Assembly: GCA_036345935.2 (NCBI GenBank)
Contig: JADWOT020000003.1
Coordinates: 9,226,134 to 9,290,133, forward strand
Length of the DNA stretch: 64,000 nucleotides
Reading direction: 5' to 3'
Origin: Taenia hydatigena
Lineage: Eukaryota; Platyhelminthes; Cestoda; Cyclophyllidea; Taeniidae
Shown here: positions 12,195 to 23,836 of the stretch, one piece after another
How positions within the stretch are numbered: position 1 is the stretch's first letter
Layout: the number at the start of each line of letters is the position of its first letter
Position numbers and translations under genes: made by a program
The notes under the pieces: generated by a model
The model's input: only the letters and a program-made list of their open reading frames with translations
Databases searched by the model: none
What the model was told of the DNA's origin: nothing

Positions 12195-13123
12195 CGCATT
12201 GACTGTGACCCAAGAAGCAAATCTCTATTTCCACTCATCTTATTTGTCCCGTACCTCCAAACGCTGCAGTAGCTGGTCCTCTCTCACCGCTCGTTCGATG
12301 TGCTCATGCCAAATTTATAGTCTCGGTTCGAAGACGCTTCAACGGGAATCACGAGACGAGTAAAAATATCACACCAGCGACGATGTGAGTTCATACAGTG
12401 AAGTCAGCTATGCCAACACCTGACAGTCCCCGCTCCAACTCCATTTCTTTCCTTTAAGCTGCTTTTGCGACTGTTTCTTCATGCCACACAATGCATAATC
12501 CAACGTTTTTGCCATTGAAACGTGCAATTTAGAAATGGTTTTGCTGAATGGAGAGAGCAGGACGTCCTATTTGCAATCTTCAAGTGTGTGCAAAGGAAAG
12601 CACTACATCAAGATGGCACAGAGTGGAAGCACAATGAAAGGAGGGATCTCCACACCTCTTCACTTGACCAAGTTAAATGAGGCTCTGACGGATGAGGCCG
12701 TAGAGCACAAAACATTTGCTGCTACCTTTTATTACTTGGAACAATCATGACTTTCCATGGTCTACTTCATTCTAATGTACATTCAGCGACAGAGTCGCCT
12801 TGCCTTTGGGCGCTGGTTCAGACGCTCCAACGATTGCTTAGGTCAAATCCGGTCACTTCCATTAATGGTGCAGCTGGAAATACTGACCCTTATTGCATAC
12901 GTTAAACTCACTTTCTATCGCTCACGTCAAAATTGGTTTAGTAGGTCAAATTCAATCCGCAAATACTTTGCAAACTGACGTTCATATTAAGGAATACCAA
13001 TTTTGCCGTAAAATGGCATAACTTGCAATTGCCTTAAGATGCTGTGGTTTGAAGAACCGTAGGACTTACAGGTGATGTGATTTCTCAGTGGAAGGCAACA
13101 AAATTCGTTGTTCAATGACATTG
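12195..13123 (+). repeat. 929-bp inverted repeat, left arm (partner 15885-16813)
   Basis: The arm is nearly identical and exactly collinear with the reverse complement of 15885-16813. Left and right coordinates of paired bases sum to 29008 throughout, so there is no indel. It contains module Z, including the reversed TATA-like string near 12315, plus an inner segment of about 620 bp seen only in these two arms. Two ORFs of 71-73 codons (12535-12750, 12757-12978) occur in both arms; one differs by a single residue. They have no recognisable motif and look like passengers. The spacer is 13124-15884. Confidence 0.9.
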
Positions 13124-13500
13124 AATTTCCAATTTCCAATTGGATGTGGATGAATAGGTTGTCGCGTACTGCTGTGATTAGCTGAGTACCTTTGTCAAGT
13201 GGAAATGGGGATCTGCGTCATAAGTCACAGTTAGCGCGTCAGTAGCACTCTATTCTGATGTGCTAAAATTCGACGGCGAAGGCGTAGGCGAAGCCACTAC
13301 ACTGAGAACCGTCGAATTCCAATGCCACGAACAGAGCCTTCCTACGTGGCAGTCCTCTCAATGCATCTGTACACAAAAGCCACACAAATCAATATTACAC
13401 ATTCCAGTAAGCTTTCCTAACTCTTGTGTTTCAGGAGATGGTGGCGGGACAGAGCAAAATAAGCCTCCTTTATTACATCTATTTGACATCTCTTTATGCT
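13124..13500 (+). repeat. Mosaic repeat, module W
   Basis: This stretch is closely similar to 18135-18600. It runs through 'GGATGTGGATGAATAGGTTGTCGCG', 'GCTGTGATTAGCTGAG', 'CTATTCTGATGTGCT', 'GGCGAAGGCGTAGGCGAAGCC', 'CAGTCCTCTCAATGCATC', and ends at 'CCTCCTTTATTACATCTATTTGACATC'. An internal block of about 70 bp present at 18.38-18.45 kb is missing here. Confidence 0.7.
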
Positions 13501-13915
13501 ACTAGTGGTTAAAAGCAGTAGTGCCATGGCGTCCTTCATAGAAATGATGCTAGACTTCGCTCCGATGCCGTAATATCAGCGCAAAGACCACATACCAACA
13601 GTGTGCAGGCTTGTACTGTGATGAGAATATCCCATACTTCTCGGTTGAAGGAGAACTACGACAATCGCAACGGCTATGTCATTCACTTTACACACCCTTC
13701 TCCACAGCATTTGCAAATTCCACCATCAAGTCACCGTGACCTTCCTAAGTTTCAGTCCTAATTAACTTCAGATCTAGTTGGTATGGCAAGGCTACAGGTG
13801 AAATTGCAAGTAAAGAACATGGTAACTGCCTTTACAGCACCGTGTCGCAATGTTCCTCATCCGTGCCACAGACAAGCAGCAGAACTGTAAATGAGTGTGT
13901 TGTATCAATTGTAAT
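13495..13915 (+). repeat. Mosaic repeat, modules V and U
   Basis: Module V (13495-13845) matches 19735-20095 closely: 'TGCTACTAGTGG', 'CCGCATACCAACAGTGTGCAGG' type strings, 'CACACCCTTCTCCACAGCATTTGC', 'GCAAGGCTACAGGTGAA'. Module U (about 13835-13915, 'CAGCACCGTGTCGCAATGTTCCTCA' and 'GTGCCACAGACA') matches 21875-21960. In the 20-kb copy V is followed directly by module X, so the order of modules is not fixed. Confidence 0.65.
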
Positions 13916-14259
13916 ACGGTACACGACAGATTGTGAAAACCCTTTGCCGAGGACCGTAGATCGTTCTCCACTTTCTCTCACTTGCGATTCTCAAACTCCA
14001 CCACGAACCTTCCTCTCCACACATCTCCTTAGTTCCTGCGTCGCTCAAGCCTTTTAGCCTTCTGGTCATCAAACTAAAGCCTTCAACATACTTTCCGCCA
14101 AATTCGCAACAAGAAACGTTAAACAAAAGCAAGTCTACACCTCATTTGAGTGAGTTATTTGTACATCTTCAATGAACTGAGTGCACCATGAGAAGTGGCA
14201 CTTGGTGCGAATGAAAAACCACCTTAATGCCACTCCGGATTCGACTGCCTCACGATGAG

Positions 14260-14515
14260 ATGACGAAACCCCATAGCACCTCTGTCCATTAAGAATGTAA
14301 ATGTAGACGTAATCAAACGCATCAAAGAAATGCAGGACAAAAGTGGATGCTGAAAGTGGGAACCAATCTTAAGTGTCAATGTGGAACTTATTGAGGCAGG
14401 TCAAACTCTACACGACACCCGCATCACTTTACTTCGAGTCGCCTACATCTCCTAATCCACCACTTAGTTTTCCATTATTCATTGAGCTGATTTCCATTGC
14501 ACCAGCACCATCCAT
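14260..14515 (+). repeat. Mosaic repeat, module T, copy 2
   Basis: This is the partner of 9760-10020. It lies inside the spacer of the 929-bp inverted repeat. The rest of that spacer (14520-15290) shows no further repeat or gene that I can identify. Confidence 0.6.
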
Positions 14516-15289
14516 GGAGCATTACTGATTGATCCCGAGATGGCCATCGATGGAACTCGGATGTTCGGAAGAATCAGATTTGTAGCCATAGGGACAAAAA
14601 GTTGTGGATTACGCGTATTCATTAAAAGTGACCAATAAGACGCCTGAACGGTGCCCGTTGATAACTAATCTATCAGTCATTCAAACAACAACCTCATTAA
14701 CCATCAAGTGGCACCCCGACTGCCTCAACCACCATCTGTGTCGTTGCCAGCTGTGAACCCTACTTTTATTCATCCAATGGAGAGTAGCCGAGCGAAGCAG
14801 CAATTCAAAGCACTCCACGCACTACCAGAAATCGCAGCCCATTTTATGAACAAAAACAAATTCAATCAAAATTACTTTCAACCTTAGAGTGCCAGCGTTG
14901 AAGACTTCGTGGTCGAACACCTAGAGACTTCTTGCCGACTTCTGGTATTGTGTACACGCACTTTGAAAGTGAAGTAAGATGACGTTTCGATTCTCGATGC
15001 CGTACTGTCTTGAGGGGAACAGAACTGAAAGCGCTGGTTCATGAAAGTGATTTCTCCCATTTGACAACGCTATAGTTGGACTTGCTACCACACATTTACT
15101 ACCCGTGACGTGAGCATATGAAATGGAATTCACACAATCCTTTTGCTAAATTTTGGTATTGTGTACCCTCACTCTAAAAGTGACGTAAAAAGATGCTCCT
15201 TTATACGATGACACACTGTCTAGAAGCCAAAAGGGTTGGCGGTGTTGGCCGACGAACACAAACCATGAACCCAATTCCTCCCATTCCAC

Positions 15290-15560
15290 AAATCCACAGT
15301 TAAGTCTCCTGCCACGGATCTACTGCCAGTACGAGTAATAACTCGTGACGCAGGCACATAAAGTGGCGCATCTCGTCAGTAAAACAGCTACACGGCAGTT
15401 TGTTTCAAAGAAGGTGCAAGGATGAATAGGAGGTGTTGGGATCTAATGGGCTCCTATTAAATAAAATCGCGTTTCATATACGTCAGCTGGTTGGCAGTAC
15501 AAGAAACCTGGGTGCTGGATGGCTGATGAATTCACTGGATTTGATTATTTTGCTTCCGAT
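15290..15560 (+). repeat. Mosaic repeat, module X (plus orientation)
   Basis: This stretch is very similar to 20095-20340 and 17160-17300: 'AACTCGTGACGCAGGCACA', 'GCAAGGATGAATAGGAGGTGT', 'AATAAAATCGCGTTTCATA', 'CGTCAGCTGG.TGGCAGTACAAGAAACCTG'. Homology breaks off near 15560 inside 'CACTGGATTTGAT'. Confidence 0.7.
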
Positions 15561-15884
15561 TTATCAGCCGCCTTGTTAATGCTTACTGAATAACTCCAAA
15601 CATGACATATCGCCCAACTGCAGGCAAGCCTAACTCATTCCTGAGTGACTGAGTACAAACCGTCCATTCATCCACTCCAGACACAGGCACCAAGAGCTGG
15701 ACAACTATGGCTGCAAACTACTTCGGCCTGATTTACCACTTCTTAGTGCAAATCATCAAGAGCCAAGTTCCATTTTGAAAGCGAAGAGCCCAAATCAAAA
15801 TTCCATTTTCACTTCCTTTACTCGGACACATTTATTCTGCGAAATGTAAAACAATCGAATGCTTTAGTTGGCAAATTAAAAAGT

Positions 15885-16813
15885 TAATGCCATTGAACAA
15901 CGAGTTTCGGTGCCTTCCACTGAGAATTCACATCACCTGTAAGTCCTACGGTTCTTCAAACCACAGCATCTTAAGGCAATTGCAAGTTATGCCATTTTAC
16001 GGCAAAATTGGTATTCCTTAATATGAACGTCAGTTTGCAAAGTATTTGCGGATTGAATTTGACCTACTAAACCAATTTTGACGTGAGCGATAGAAAGTGA
16101 GTTTAACGTATGCAATAAGGGTCAGTATTTCCAGCTGCACCATTAATGGAAGTGACCGGATTTGACCTAAGCAATCGTTGGAGCGTCTGAACCAGCGCCC
16201 AAAGGCAAGGCGACTCTGTCGCTGAATGTACATTAGAATGAAGTAGACCATGGAAAGTCATGATTGTTCCAAGTAATAAAAGGTAGCAGCAAATGTTTTG
16301 CGCTCTACGGCCTCATCCGTCAGAGCCTCATTTAACTTGGTCAAGTGAAGAGGTGTGGAGATCCCTCCTTTCATTGTGCTTCCACTCTGTGCCATCTTGA
16401 TGTAGTGCTTTCCTTTGCACACACTTGAAGATTGCAAATAGGACGTCCTGCTCTCTCCATTCAGCAAAACCATTTCTAAATTGCACGTTTCAATGGCAAA
16501 AACGTTGGATTATGCATTGTGTGGCATGAAGAAACAGTCGCAAAAGCAGCTTAAAGGAAAGAAATGGAGTTGGAGCGGGGACTGTCAGGTGTTGGCATAG
16601 CTGACTTCACTGTATGAACTCACATCGTCGCTGGTGTGATATTTTTACTCGTCTCGTGATTCCCGTTGAAGCGTCTTCGAACCGAGACTATAAATTTGGC
16701 ATGAGCACATCGAACGAGCGGTGAGAGAGGACCAGCTACTGCAGCGTTTGGAGGTACGGGACAAATAAGATGAGTGGAAATAGAGATTTGCTTCTTGGGT
16801 CACAGTCGATGCG
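15885..16813 (-). repeat. 929-bp inverted repeat, right arm (partner 12195-13123)
   Basis: This is the reverse complement of the left arm with only a few substitutions and no indel. It carries the forward TATA-like string at about 16683-16696 (CCGAGACTATAAAT). Beyond 16813 homology to the left side continues only at about 80-85% and with a 51-bp length difference. Identity therefore drops sharply at the arm boundary inside one longer homologous element. Confidence 0.9.
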
Positions 16814-17130
16814 CCAGCAGCACTCTATTCTGATGTGCTTAATTCGAAAAAGGGGATGCGTGGCATAATGTGAATGGAGGTGGATGATATGCTGGTCATG
16901 ATATAGTGTAGTAATGAGCGAAGTCAGCAGCGTTTGTATGCAAGGTTGTGTTGGCTCGGCGACATGCTCTGTAATTTGCACTGCCACCTAGGAGACATGA
17001 GCAAGGTGTTGTGTCCGCAGTCGGTTACGTTGCTTTAAGTTTGGTACCCACTTGATCATTTCTGTGTGTTTACATTGAAAGCCTCGTTTCCGTTCTTACC
17101 GACTGTTTTTAGTCGATTCATCAGTTCAAT
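16814..17130 (-). repeat. Mosaic repeat, modules Y-X (minus), outer part of the right arm
   Basis: This is the reverse of 11930-12194 with moderate divergence. It starts with an extra 51-bp stretch around 'CACTCTATTCTGATGTGCTTAATTCGAA'; the same string opens module W at 13.25 and 18.25 kb. The block ends near 17130 against a plus-oriented X module. Confidence 0.6.
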
Positions 17131-17159
17131 AGCAGTGCAGCCTTCGTGTCACTGCTCCT

Positions 17160-17765
17160 CGGCTGACGGATGAATAGGATGAATAGGAGGTGTGCGATCG
17201 CAGCGTCGGGATCTGATGGGTTCCTATTAAATAAAATCGCGTTTCGTATACGTCAGCTGGGTGGCAGTACAAGAAACCTGTGTGCCGGCAAGCTAACAAA
17301 TTTACTGGATTTGATGAGAAAAACACAAATGAGACTTTGAAGGTGGAACCGAGGAAATTACCAAGTGGATGCTGACATTGCGACAACTGGATGTTGTGGG
17401 AAAAAGCAGCAAAATTGGTATGACTTACTGTGCATACAATGCCTTCGTCATTTCTCCTAGACAGTAGTGCAACTCATAGATCATGACGCCAAACAAACAG
17501 AGTCCTGTATACAAAGGATTCGACTTCTCCTGATGCTGAACTGCATCGTGATCAAAGCAGCACCCACCTCTGTTGACACTCTGACTCGCCTCTTGACTTT
17601 GGGATCTAGATAATAGAATGCAGAGCAAGTTACACACTAGTTGTGGCCCAAACAACAAATCTCTAACTTTCCTTGACTTGGGAGCTCACAAAGGTTCTAC
17701 GATGCCTCGAGACACTCAGCAAATTGCATCAGAACGTACCACCGTTCTTATCTAAATCAAATGCA
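17160..17765 (+). repeat. Mosaic repeat, modules X-Y and start of Z (plus)
   Basis: This stretch is collinear with 20205-20790 at high similarity. It covers the 'GATGAATAGGAGGTGTGCGATCGCA' start, 'ACTTACTGTGCATACA', 'AACAGAGTCCTGTATA', 'CACTCTGACTCGCCTCTTG', and ends in 'CCTCGAGACACTCAGCAAATTGCATCAGAACGT'. At about 17765 the sequence switches to an oppositely oriented Z module, a junction not seen in other copies. Confidence 0.7.
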
Positions 17766-18600
17766 GCTTATGGGTTTCACTATTCCGTCCGCATATGATG
17801 CACACAGGAACCTGTTTCAATTTTATAAATAAGCTAAGACGTATTGAAATGCTACGCGACCAGTTGCATTTCCCTTGGTGATAAAGTAGTCGTTTGATAA
17901 TTTGATGTGTGTGTGTCGGTGCGGGAGGCAACATCGAAGGTAATGAGTAGAGTTGGAGGCAGGACAATCGATTGTTGGCATAGCTGACTTCACTGTATAA
18001 ACACATTGTCTGTGGAGCGATGTATTCATCCTCGTGATTTACATCAAAGTGTACTCGAACCATGACTATAAAATGGACCTGAGCACAAAAAGCAAGCAGG
18101 GAGAAATAACAGGGTAGTGAGGTGAAGAGAGTCGTTTGGATGTGGACGAATAGGTTGTCACGTGCTGCTGTGATTAGCTGAGTGCCCTAGTCAAGTGGAA
18201 ATGGGGATCTGCATCATGAGTCACAGTTAATGCGTCAGTAGCACCCTATTCTGATGTGCTTAGTTCGAAGGCGAAGGCGTAGGTGAAACCACCAGAATGA
18301 GAACCATCAAATTTAAATGCCACGAAGAGAGCCTTCCACGTGACAGTCCTCTCAACGCATCCACACACAAAAGCCACTCACCCTCCTCCTTCCAATCGCT
18401 AATCCTTTCCCTTCTCTACATTAATCAAGACATATTTTGTCTTACAATCATGATGACGCTAAGTAAATTGACTGCGCTGCGTGTCACTATTCATTACTTC
18501 CAAATCAAATTTACACATTTCTGTCGGCTTTCCTAACTCTTATGATTTAGCAGATGCTGGCAGGACAGAGTAAAGTAAGCCTCTTTTATTACATCCATTT
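17766..18600 (-). repeat. Mosaic repeat, Z (minus) running into W
   Basis: The Z part carries 'GGCATAGCTGACTTCACTGTA' and the forward TATA-like string near 18062-18075 (CATGACTATAAAATGGACC). From about 18135 it reads into module W and ends at 'TTATTACATCCATTTGACATC' near 18606. Within W a block of about 70 bp (around 18380-18450) is present that is missing from the 13.3-kb copy. Confidence 0.65.
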
Positions 18601-18829
18601 GACATCAAAACCATCTTTCTCTAAACTTTTCAAATCAGCTAACTCATCTCCTTACTGGCGGAACATGACGTCAAATCTTGCCTCGCGAATCAGAAATGTG
18701 GCACGCTAGAGATGCTTCCTGTCGCATTTTAGCTCCGACGCCCAGCTTCTTCTGACACGACTTTGTTCTGCCAGTAGACGTCTTTTTCCAGTACATTTAG
18801 GTGTAGACGAATCAGAATTGCCACCAATG

Positions 18830-19300
18830 TGAGCTGGTGAGGGTGTGTAGGCAGTCATGCAGACCATGCAATGCATATTGTAGAAGCGATTGTAGAATGG
18901 CTTCCTTCTTACTATGCAAAGGCCTATTTTCCTATCATTCTATCTCACATCAGTGTGAAGGTGTGTAAGTCCACTTAGGAGCAATCACTTCTCGCAAATT
19001 TCATCTCTGACTGTGCGTCACATGTGAGAAAGTGCTTCCATGTCTCTTGCTTACTTCGACGTCGCGTACTTGTCAAGTGGGTTCATTGTTATGCAGTTGT
19101 AATAAAGGTGTACGAAAGCATTTGGGAGGGGCGGTAACTTCTGAGGCGACAACATGCTTTTACTATGCATTCTCTGAGGCTGGTGAGTGTTGAGGTCAAA
19201 TTTGGGCAAAAGTGCATGTGCTACGTATCTTACGACAAGTGAGACAACACGGTGAATTGGTCCGCCCATGGGAGTACTGAATAACAGACTCCTTCTCAGC
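18830..19300 (-). repeat. Mosaic repeat, reverse partner of 22035-22400
   Basis: In reverse complement, 18930-19010 matches 22243-22330 ('CACTGATGTGAG.T..AATGATAGGAAAAT'). Also in reverse, 19055-19150 matches 22100-22195 ('AGAAGTTA', 'AATGCTTTC..ACACCTTTTATTACAA', 'GCATAACA', 'TACGCGACGTC'). The pair encloses V, X, Y, Z, Y, Z and U modules, making a second, more decayed inverted structure of about 3.5 kb. Confidence 0.55.
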
Positions 19301-19734
19301 ACATTCGTTCACAGTGTTGATGCACGTGTGCGGTACGTTAGTCGACTTGTATCATGATGCTCTGAGGGCAGATGGTGAAGGCTTTACACCCTTCAGAATG
19401 TTGTCTGTAAATACATGTGATTAAACTACACATTCAGGAGGTTGATAAGTCGTCACGTCGTCTTCCCTTTATGCATTGATGGCGTGGTTGTTAACACTAA
19501 GGAATTCGGTGATCGGATGGAAGGTAAGACCTTTAGTTTGCCTCAGATGCATAATTTCCTACTTCAAAGTACTTAGCTACGTTGAAATGGCTTTTTTATA
19601 ATTCTGAATGAAATTTCAATGATTATCAGCCACACTGCTCTAGATGTAGTATCAAGGGTAATGCTTGAGTCAACGAGAGCCTTTGTTTGAAAGTCATCAT
19701 GCCCTGTCACACTTTCCCTTTACTTGGTCAAAAT

Positions 19735-20095
19735 GCTTGCATCGCTTTGTGCTACTAGTGGATATAAGTAGTAGCGTCATGACTTTCTTTGTATAAATGA
19801 TGGTAGACTGCTCCTTAATGCCACAATAGCGCAAAGACCGCATACCAACAGTGTGCAGGCTTGTACTGTGATGAAGATATCCCAAAATTCTCGGTTGAAT
19901 AAAAACTACGACAATTGCAACGGCCATCTCATTCCCTTTACACACCCTTCTCCACAGCATTTGCAAATCCCACCATCAAGTCATCGTGTCCTCCCTAAGT
20001 ATCGGTCAAAATTAACTTCATATCTAGTTAGTACAGCAAGGCTACAGGTGAATTTGCAAGTAAAGAACGTGCCAACTGCCTTCACAGCACAGCTA
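19735..20095 (+). repeat. Mosaic repeat, module V
   Basis: This is the partner of 13495-13845 at high similarity. It leads directly into module X at about 20095 ('CACAGCTACCACAAATTTACTAACGG'). Confidence 0.7.
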
Positions 20096-21110
20096 CCACA
20101 AATTTACTAACGGTGTAAATAACTCGTGACGCAGGCACAAAAAATGGCGCATCTTGTCAGTAAAACAGTTACACTGCAGTTTGTTTTAAAGAAGGTGCAA
20201 GGATGAATAGGAGGTGTGCGATCGCAACGTCATGAACTGATGGGCTCCTATCAAATACAATCGCGTTTCATATGCGTCAGCTGGAAGGCAGTACAAGAAA
20301 CCTGTATGCTGGCAAGCCGACAAATTTGCTGGATTTGATGAGAAAAACACAAATGAAACTGTGAAGGTGGAACCAAGGAAATTACCAAGTGGGTGCTGGC
20401 ATTGTGACAACTGGATATTGTGGGAAAACTGCCAAATTGGTATGACTTACTGTGCATACATAAACTTGGTCATGCCTCCTAGACAGCAGTGCAAATCACA
20501 GAGCATAACGCCAAACCAACAGAGTCCTGTATATAACAAATTTTCGACTTCTCTCGATGACGAACTGCGTCGTGATCATAGCAGCCACAACCTTTATTGA
20601 CACTCTCGTGTCTTGCCTCTGGAACCTAGGTAATCAGAATGCAGAGCTAGTGACACACTACTTGTGACCCAAGCATCAAATCCCCATCTTTACCTGACTT
20701 AAAAGCTCACAAAGGTTCAACGATGCCTCGAGACACTGAGCAAATTTTATTGGAACGTGCCACCGTTCTCACCCAAATCAAATGCAGCCTATGCGTTCCA
20801 CCATTCCATCCTCTCTCACTGCTAGCCGCTGTGCTTGGGCCCACTTTATGGTCTCGGTTCGAGTACACTTTAACAGAATTCACGAGAGGGGTGAAAACGT
20901 CGCTTCAGCGATGGTGTGGGTTCATACAATGAAGTCAGCTATGCAAACACCTAATTTTCTTTACTCAAATTCCATTCGGTATCTTCTGGTTTACTTTACC
21001 TGTTCCGCCATCTAATGCAGCTTTCGTGTTTGTTTGTCCATGCCACCGAATGCACAATCTGATGATTTGGGCACAAATTTTAAATGCTAACGAATCGTCA
21101 TTATTTACAT
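20096..21110 (+). repeat. Mosaic repeat, the most complete X-Y-Z copy (plus)
   Basis: About 1.0 kb in uninterrupted order: X (20096-20460), Y (20461-20720), Z (20720-21020) and a tail ending 'GCCACCGAATGCACAATCTGATG' (about 21048-21064). It contains the reversed TATA-like string near 20846-20860 and the GCTTCAGCGATG stem-loop near 20903. It is the best reference for the family in this window. No open frame spans it and no transposase, reverse transcriptase or long terminal repeat is visible. Confidence 0.7.
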
Positions 21111-21690
21111 AAGCCCCGCATATAAACGATTTTAACTTCTCTCGATGTCGAACAGCATCGTGACCAAAGTAGCACCCACCTTAATTGACACTCTGACTCG
21201 CCTATTGCCTCTGGAATCTAGCTAGTAAGAACGCAAAGCAAGTGAAGCACTAATTGTAAACCAAACAACGAATCCCCATTTCCCCTTGACTTACGAGCTC
21301 ACAAAGGTTCTACGATGCCTCGAGACACTCAGCAAATCGCATCAGAACGTGCTACCGTTCTCATCTTAATCAAATGCAGCCTATGGGTTCCACCATTTTG
21401 TCCTCTCTCACTGCTTGCCGCTGTGCTTGGGCCCACTTTATTGTCGCGGTTCGAGTACACTTTAACAGAAGTCACAAGAGGAGTGAAAACATCGCTTCAG
21501 CGATGATGTGGGTTCATACAATGAAGTCAGCTCTGCAAACACCTGATTTTCTTTACTCAAAATCCATTCGGTTCCTTTTGGTTTCGTCTACCTATTTCGC
21601 CATCTAATGCTGCATTTGTGTTTGTTTTCCATGCTACAAAGTGCACAATCTGATGCGATAAACACCTATCCTAAATCTCAAAAAGACCTC
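21111..21690 (+). repeat. Mosaic repeat, tandem second Y-Z copy (plus)
   Basis: This is a direct tandem repeat of about 20520-21064, similar at roughly 85-90% by eye. It runs from 'ATAAACGATTTTAACTTCTCTCGATG' to 'TGCACAATCTGATGCGA'. It lacks module X, so a partial unit was duplicated. The reversed TATA-like string is altered here (TTATTGTCGCGG, near 21440). Confidence 0.75.
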
Positions 21691-21719
21691 ATTATTTACA
21701 TAAATCTGATGTCACTGGT

Positions 21720-22400
21720 CTGACTGTGCTCATGATTGTGTGCCACTCGTAATGTGTACCGGTCGTCAGCTGCATTAATCGTGGCAGAAGCAGGCGATGG
21801 TGTAGTACGTGCAGCATTTCTACCGAAAGTCAAATTATGCCAAAAGGCTGAAGGGTGTGCAGAATTCGCCACCTGCCCTCACAGCACCATGTTGCATGTC
21901 CTCACCCCGTGCCACAGACATGCATCGCAACTGTGAATGGGTGTGTTGAAACAAGGAGTATTATCTAGTGCGCCACCAAAGTGAGCGGCATCATCGTGTT
22001 GTCCCACTTGTCGTGGAATACAGGGTACTTGCAATTTTGCTCAAGCCTTACCTCAACACTCACCTGTCTCAAAGAAATCGTAGTAGCTCAACAGTGTCGT
22101 GCCAGAAGTTATATCCCTCCTAATGCTTTCACACGCTTTTATTACAAATGCATAACATTAACATCACATTTTACAAGTATGCGACGTCTAAGTAAGCATG
22201 AGGCATTGAAGTACTTACCCACGTGTAATAACACCCTGAGATGCAAGATGGTAGTTGCTGCTCCCAAGTGGATCCACAAACCACAGCACTGATGTGAGGT
22301 GAAATGATAGGAAAATTGGCTTTTGCATGGCGGGTATACAGCTAGTTGAACCGACTTGTAGCCTATTTACAATTGTAACTATCAGCTGCGTCGCATGGAC
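21720..22400 (+). repeat. Mosaic repeat, module U and 'GCGACGTC' segment
   Basis: 21724-21757 ('TGTGCTCATGATTGTGTGCCACTCGTAATG') recurs at 23837-23870. 21875-21960 matches 13835-13915. 22035-22210 matches 10790-10920 directly and 19055-19240 in reverse. 22243-22330 matches 18930-19010 in reverse. Confidence 0.6.
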
Positions 22401-22714
22401 AACTTCGCTGCCAACACACCCTAACCTACTTGCATTGGCGGCGTTTCTGATGTATTTGCATCTACGCATCATCATCTTCTGCACCCACTAAAGTCAAACC
22501 TACTTGGAGGAGATGTCTGGAGGTAGAACGAAGTTCTGTGGCAGGAAGCTCAAAGTTGTAGATAAAATGCTACATGAAGCATCTGTGCCAAAAAAAGTTA
22601 CTCATTTGGAAAGCAAACTATGGTGTCATATTCTGCCTGCACGAAAGTGAATTAATTTAACTAGAGCGTATAGAGTAAGATGGCTTTGCTGTCAAATGAA
22701 ATTAATGAAAATGA

Positions 22715-22933
22715 ATGAAGTTTAGTCATCACCTGCCAGCATCTGCTAAAAGAAAGGAGTCAAGCAAGCTCGTTAAGGTAGGTGGAATTGCTTCCAAAGC
22801 GTTGATCAGTGGGACGACGCCGAAGGCGCACAATGTCAAACGACTACTTCATCAGAAAAGTGCAAATAAAACTTGTCGCGCAGTCACTTCACGTAGTACC
22901 AGTGTGACTGTGAAGGAGAATATGTATTGCTAA
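22715..22933 (+). CDS. Candidate small basic ORF, unknown (72 aa)
   Basis: The frame is open from ATG (MKFSHHLPASAKRKESSK...) to TAA. The product is rich in Lys, Ser and Thr, with no hydrophobic segment and no recognisable domain. It lies between mosaic modules in sequence I do not see repeated elsewhere in the window. Length alone gives little support, so it is kept as a weak candidate. Confidence 0.18.
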   Translation: MKFSHHLPASAKRKESSKLVKVGGIASKALISGTTPKAHNVKRLLHQKSANKTCRAVTSRSTSVTVKENMYC

Positions 22934-22969
22934 ACGTAAAGATAGCGAAGGATCAGCGGTTGGAAGCAG

Positions 22970-23095
22970 GAGTGTGAGCATGCGTAGAGAGGACCGTCAC
23001 GTGGAAAAGTTTTCCTCATGGCCATGAAATTTGATGGTGCTCAGTCTAGTGGCTTCGCCTACACATGCAACAATCTCAAGTTGACAATCCTCTCT
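22970..23095 (-). repeat. Mosaic repeat, module W fragment (reverse)
   Basis: In reverse complement it reads 'GTGTAGGCGAAGCCACTAGACTGAG', 'CATCAAATTTCATGG' and 'CCACGTGACGGTCCTCTC', matching 6965-7060, 18270-18360 and 32165-32250. Confidence 0.6.
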
Positions 23096-23836
23096 TTTCA
23101 AATGACTACAAAGTCACGGAGAAGATTGGGAATTTATTGAGAACTTGAAGAATGAATTTGCAGAATGTTTAATGAGCTACTGTTCTAGATGGCTCAAAAT
23201 GATTAAAATGTGGGCAAGCATTGTGGACTTGGCATTGGGATGGACAAATCTCTCTAATCTTAACAAAACCTCATTGGTTGCATTATTCTCGTTCCTCTTT
23301 CCTCTCTTATCACTTCCTCTTGACTTAGCGACCAGCTATCAAAATATTAATGTGAAGTCCCTGAGAACAGAGTTACGTCCTCTAAATTAATGAATGAAGG
23401 GCAGTTGAAGGAGGTTCGCTCGAAGCAGCGATAACTCTCATCGCCGTGCCTCGTAATGCCGACTCAAGCTTCCGGCTGAAAGGGCCTCCGCGTAAGACTC
23501 AAGATGGTTGATTTGGTTGTTTGCACGTACCATTCCTCTTGACTGAGTGCAAATTGATCATTTTAGTGAATCGCTTGAAGACAATCATTCGCTTAAAGAA
23601 ATTAGAAATTTAAAAATGTAAATGCTCTTCCGCCTTGAGTAAAATTACAAGGAATACTGTTAGTCCCTTCTATGAACGGCAAAAGAGGTCTTTTTATTTC
23701 ATAAAGAAACGTTGGCATTGTCTGCAGCTATTCCTTCTTTTAAGCGAACTATGAGGCGAAACATTTGGCATTATGTTTAGGATTGGATAAGCGTCCTTTT
23801 AGGGTGACAATTCTGCCGCATTCCCTTGAAAGCTGA

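Noticed and set aside
12535..12978. Pair of ORFs (71 and 73 codons) repeated in the inverted arm at 16030-16473
   Set aside because: They are duplicated because the whole arm is duplicated. Neither has a family motif, and near-identity of the arms extends equally over non-coding parts.
20096..21110. LTR retrotransposon or coding transposon for the X-Y-Z element
   Set aside because: No long frame, RT, integrase or transposase motif, primer-binding site or terminal repeats were found in the most complete copy.
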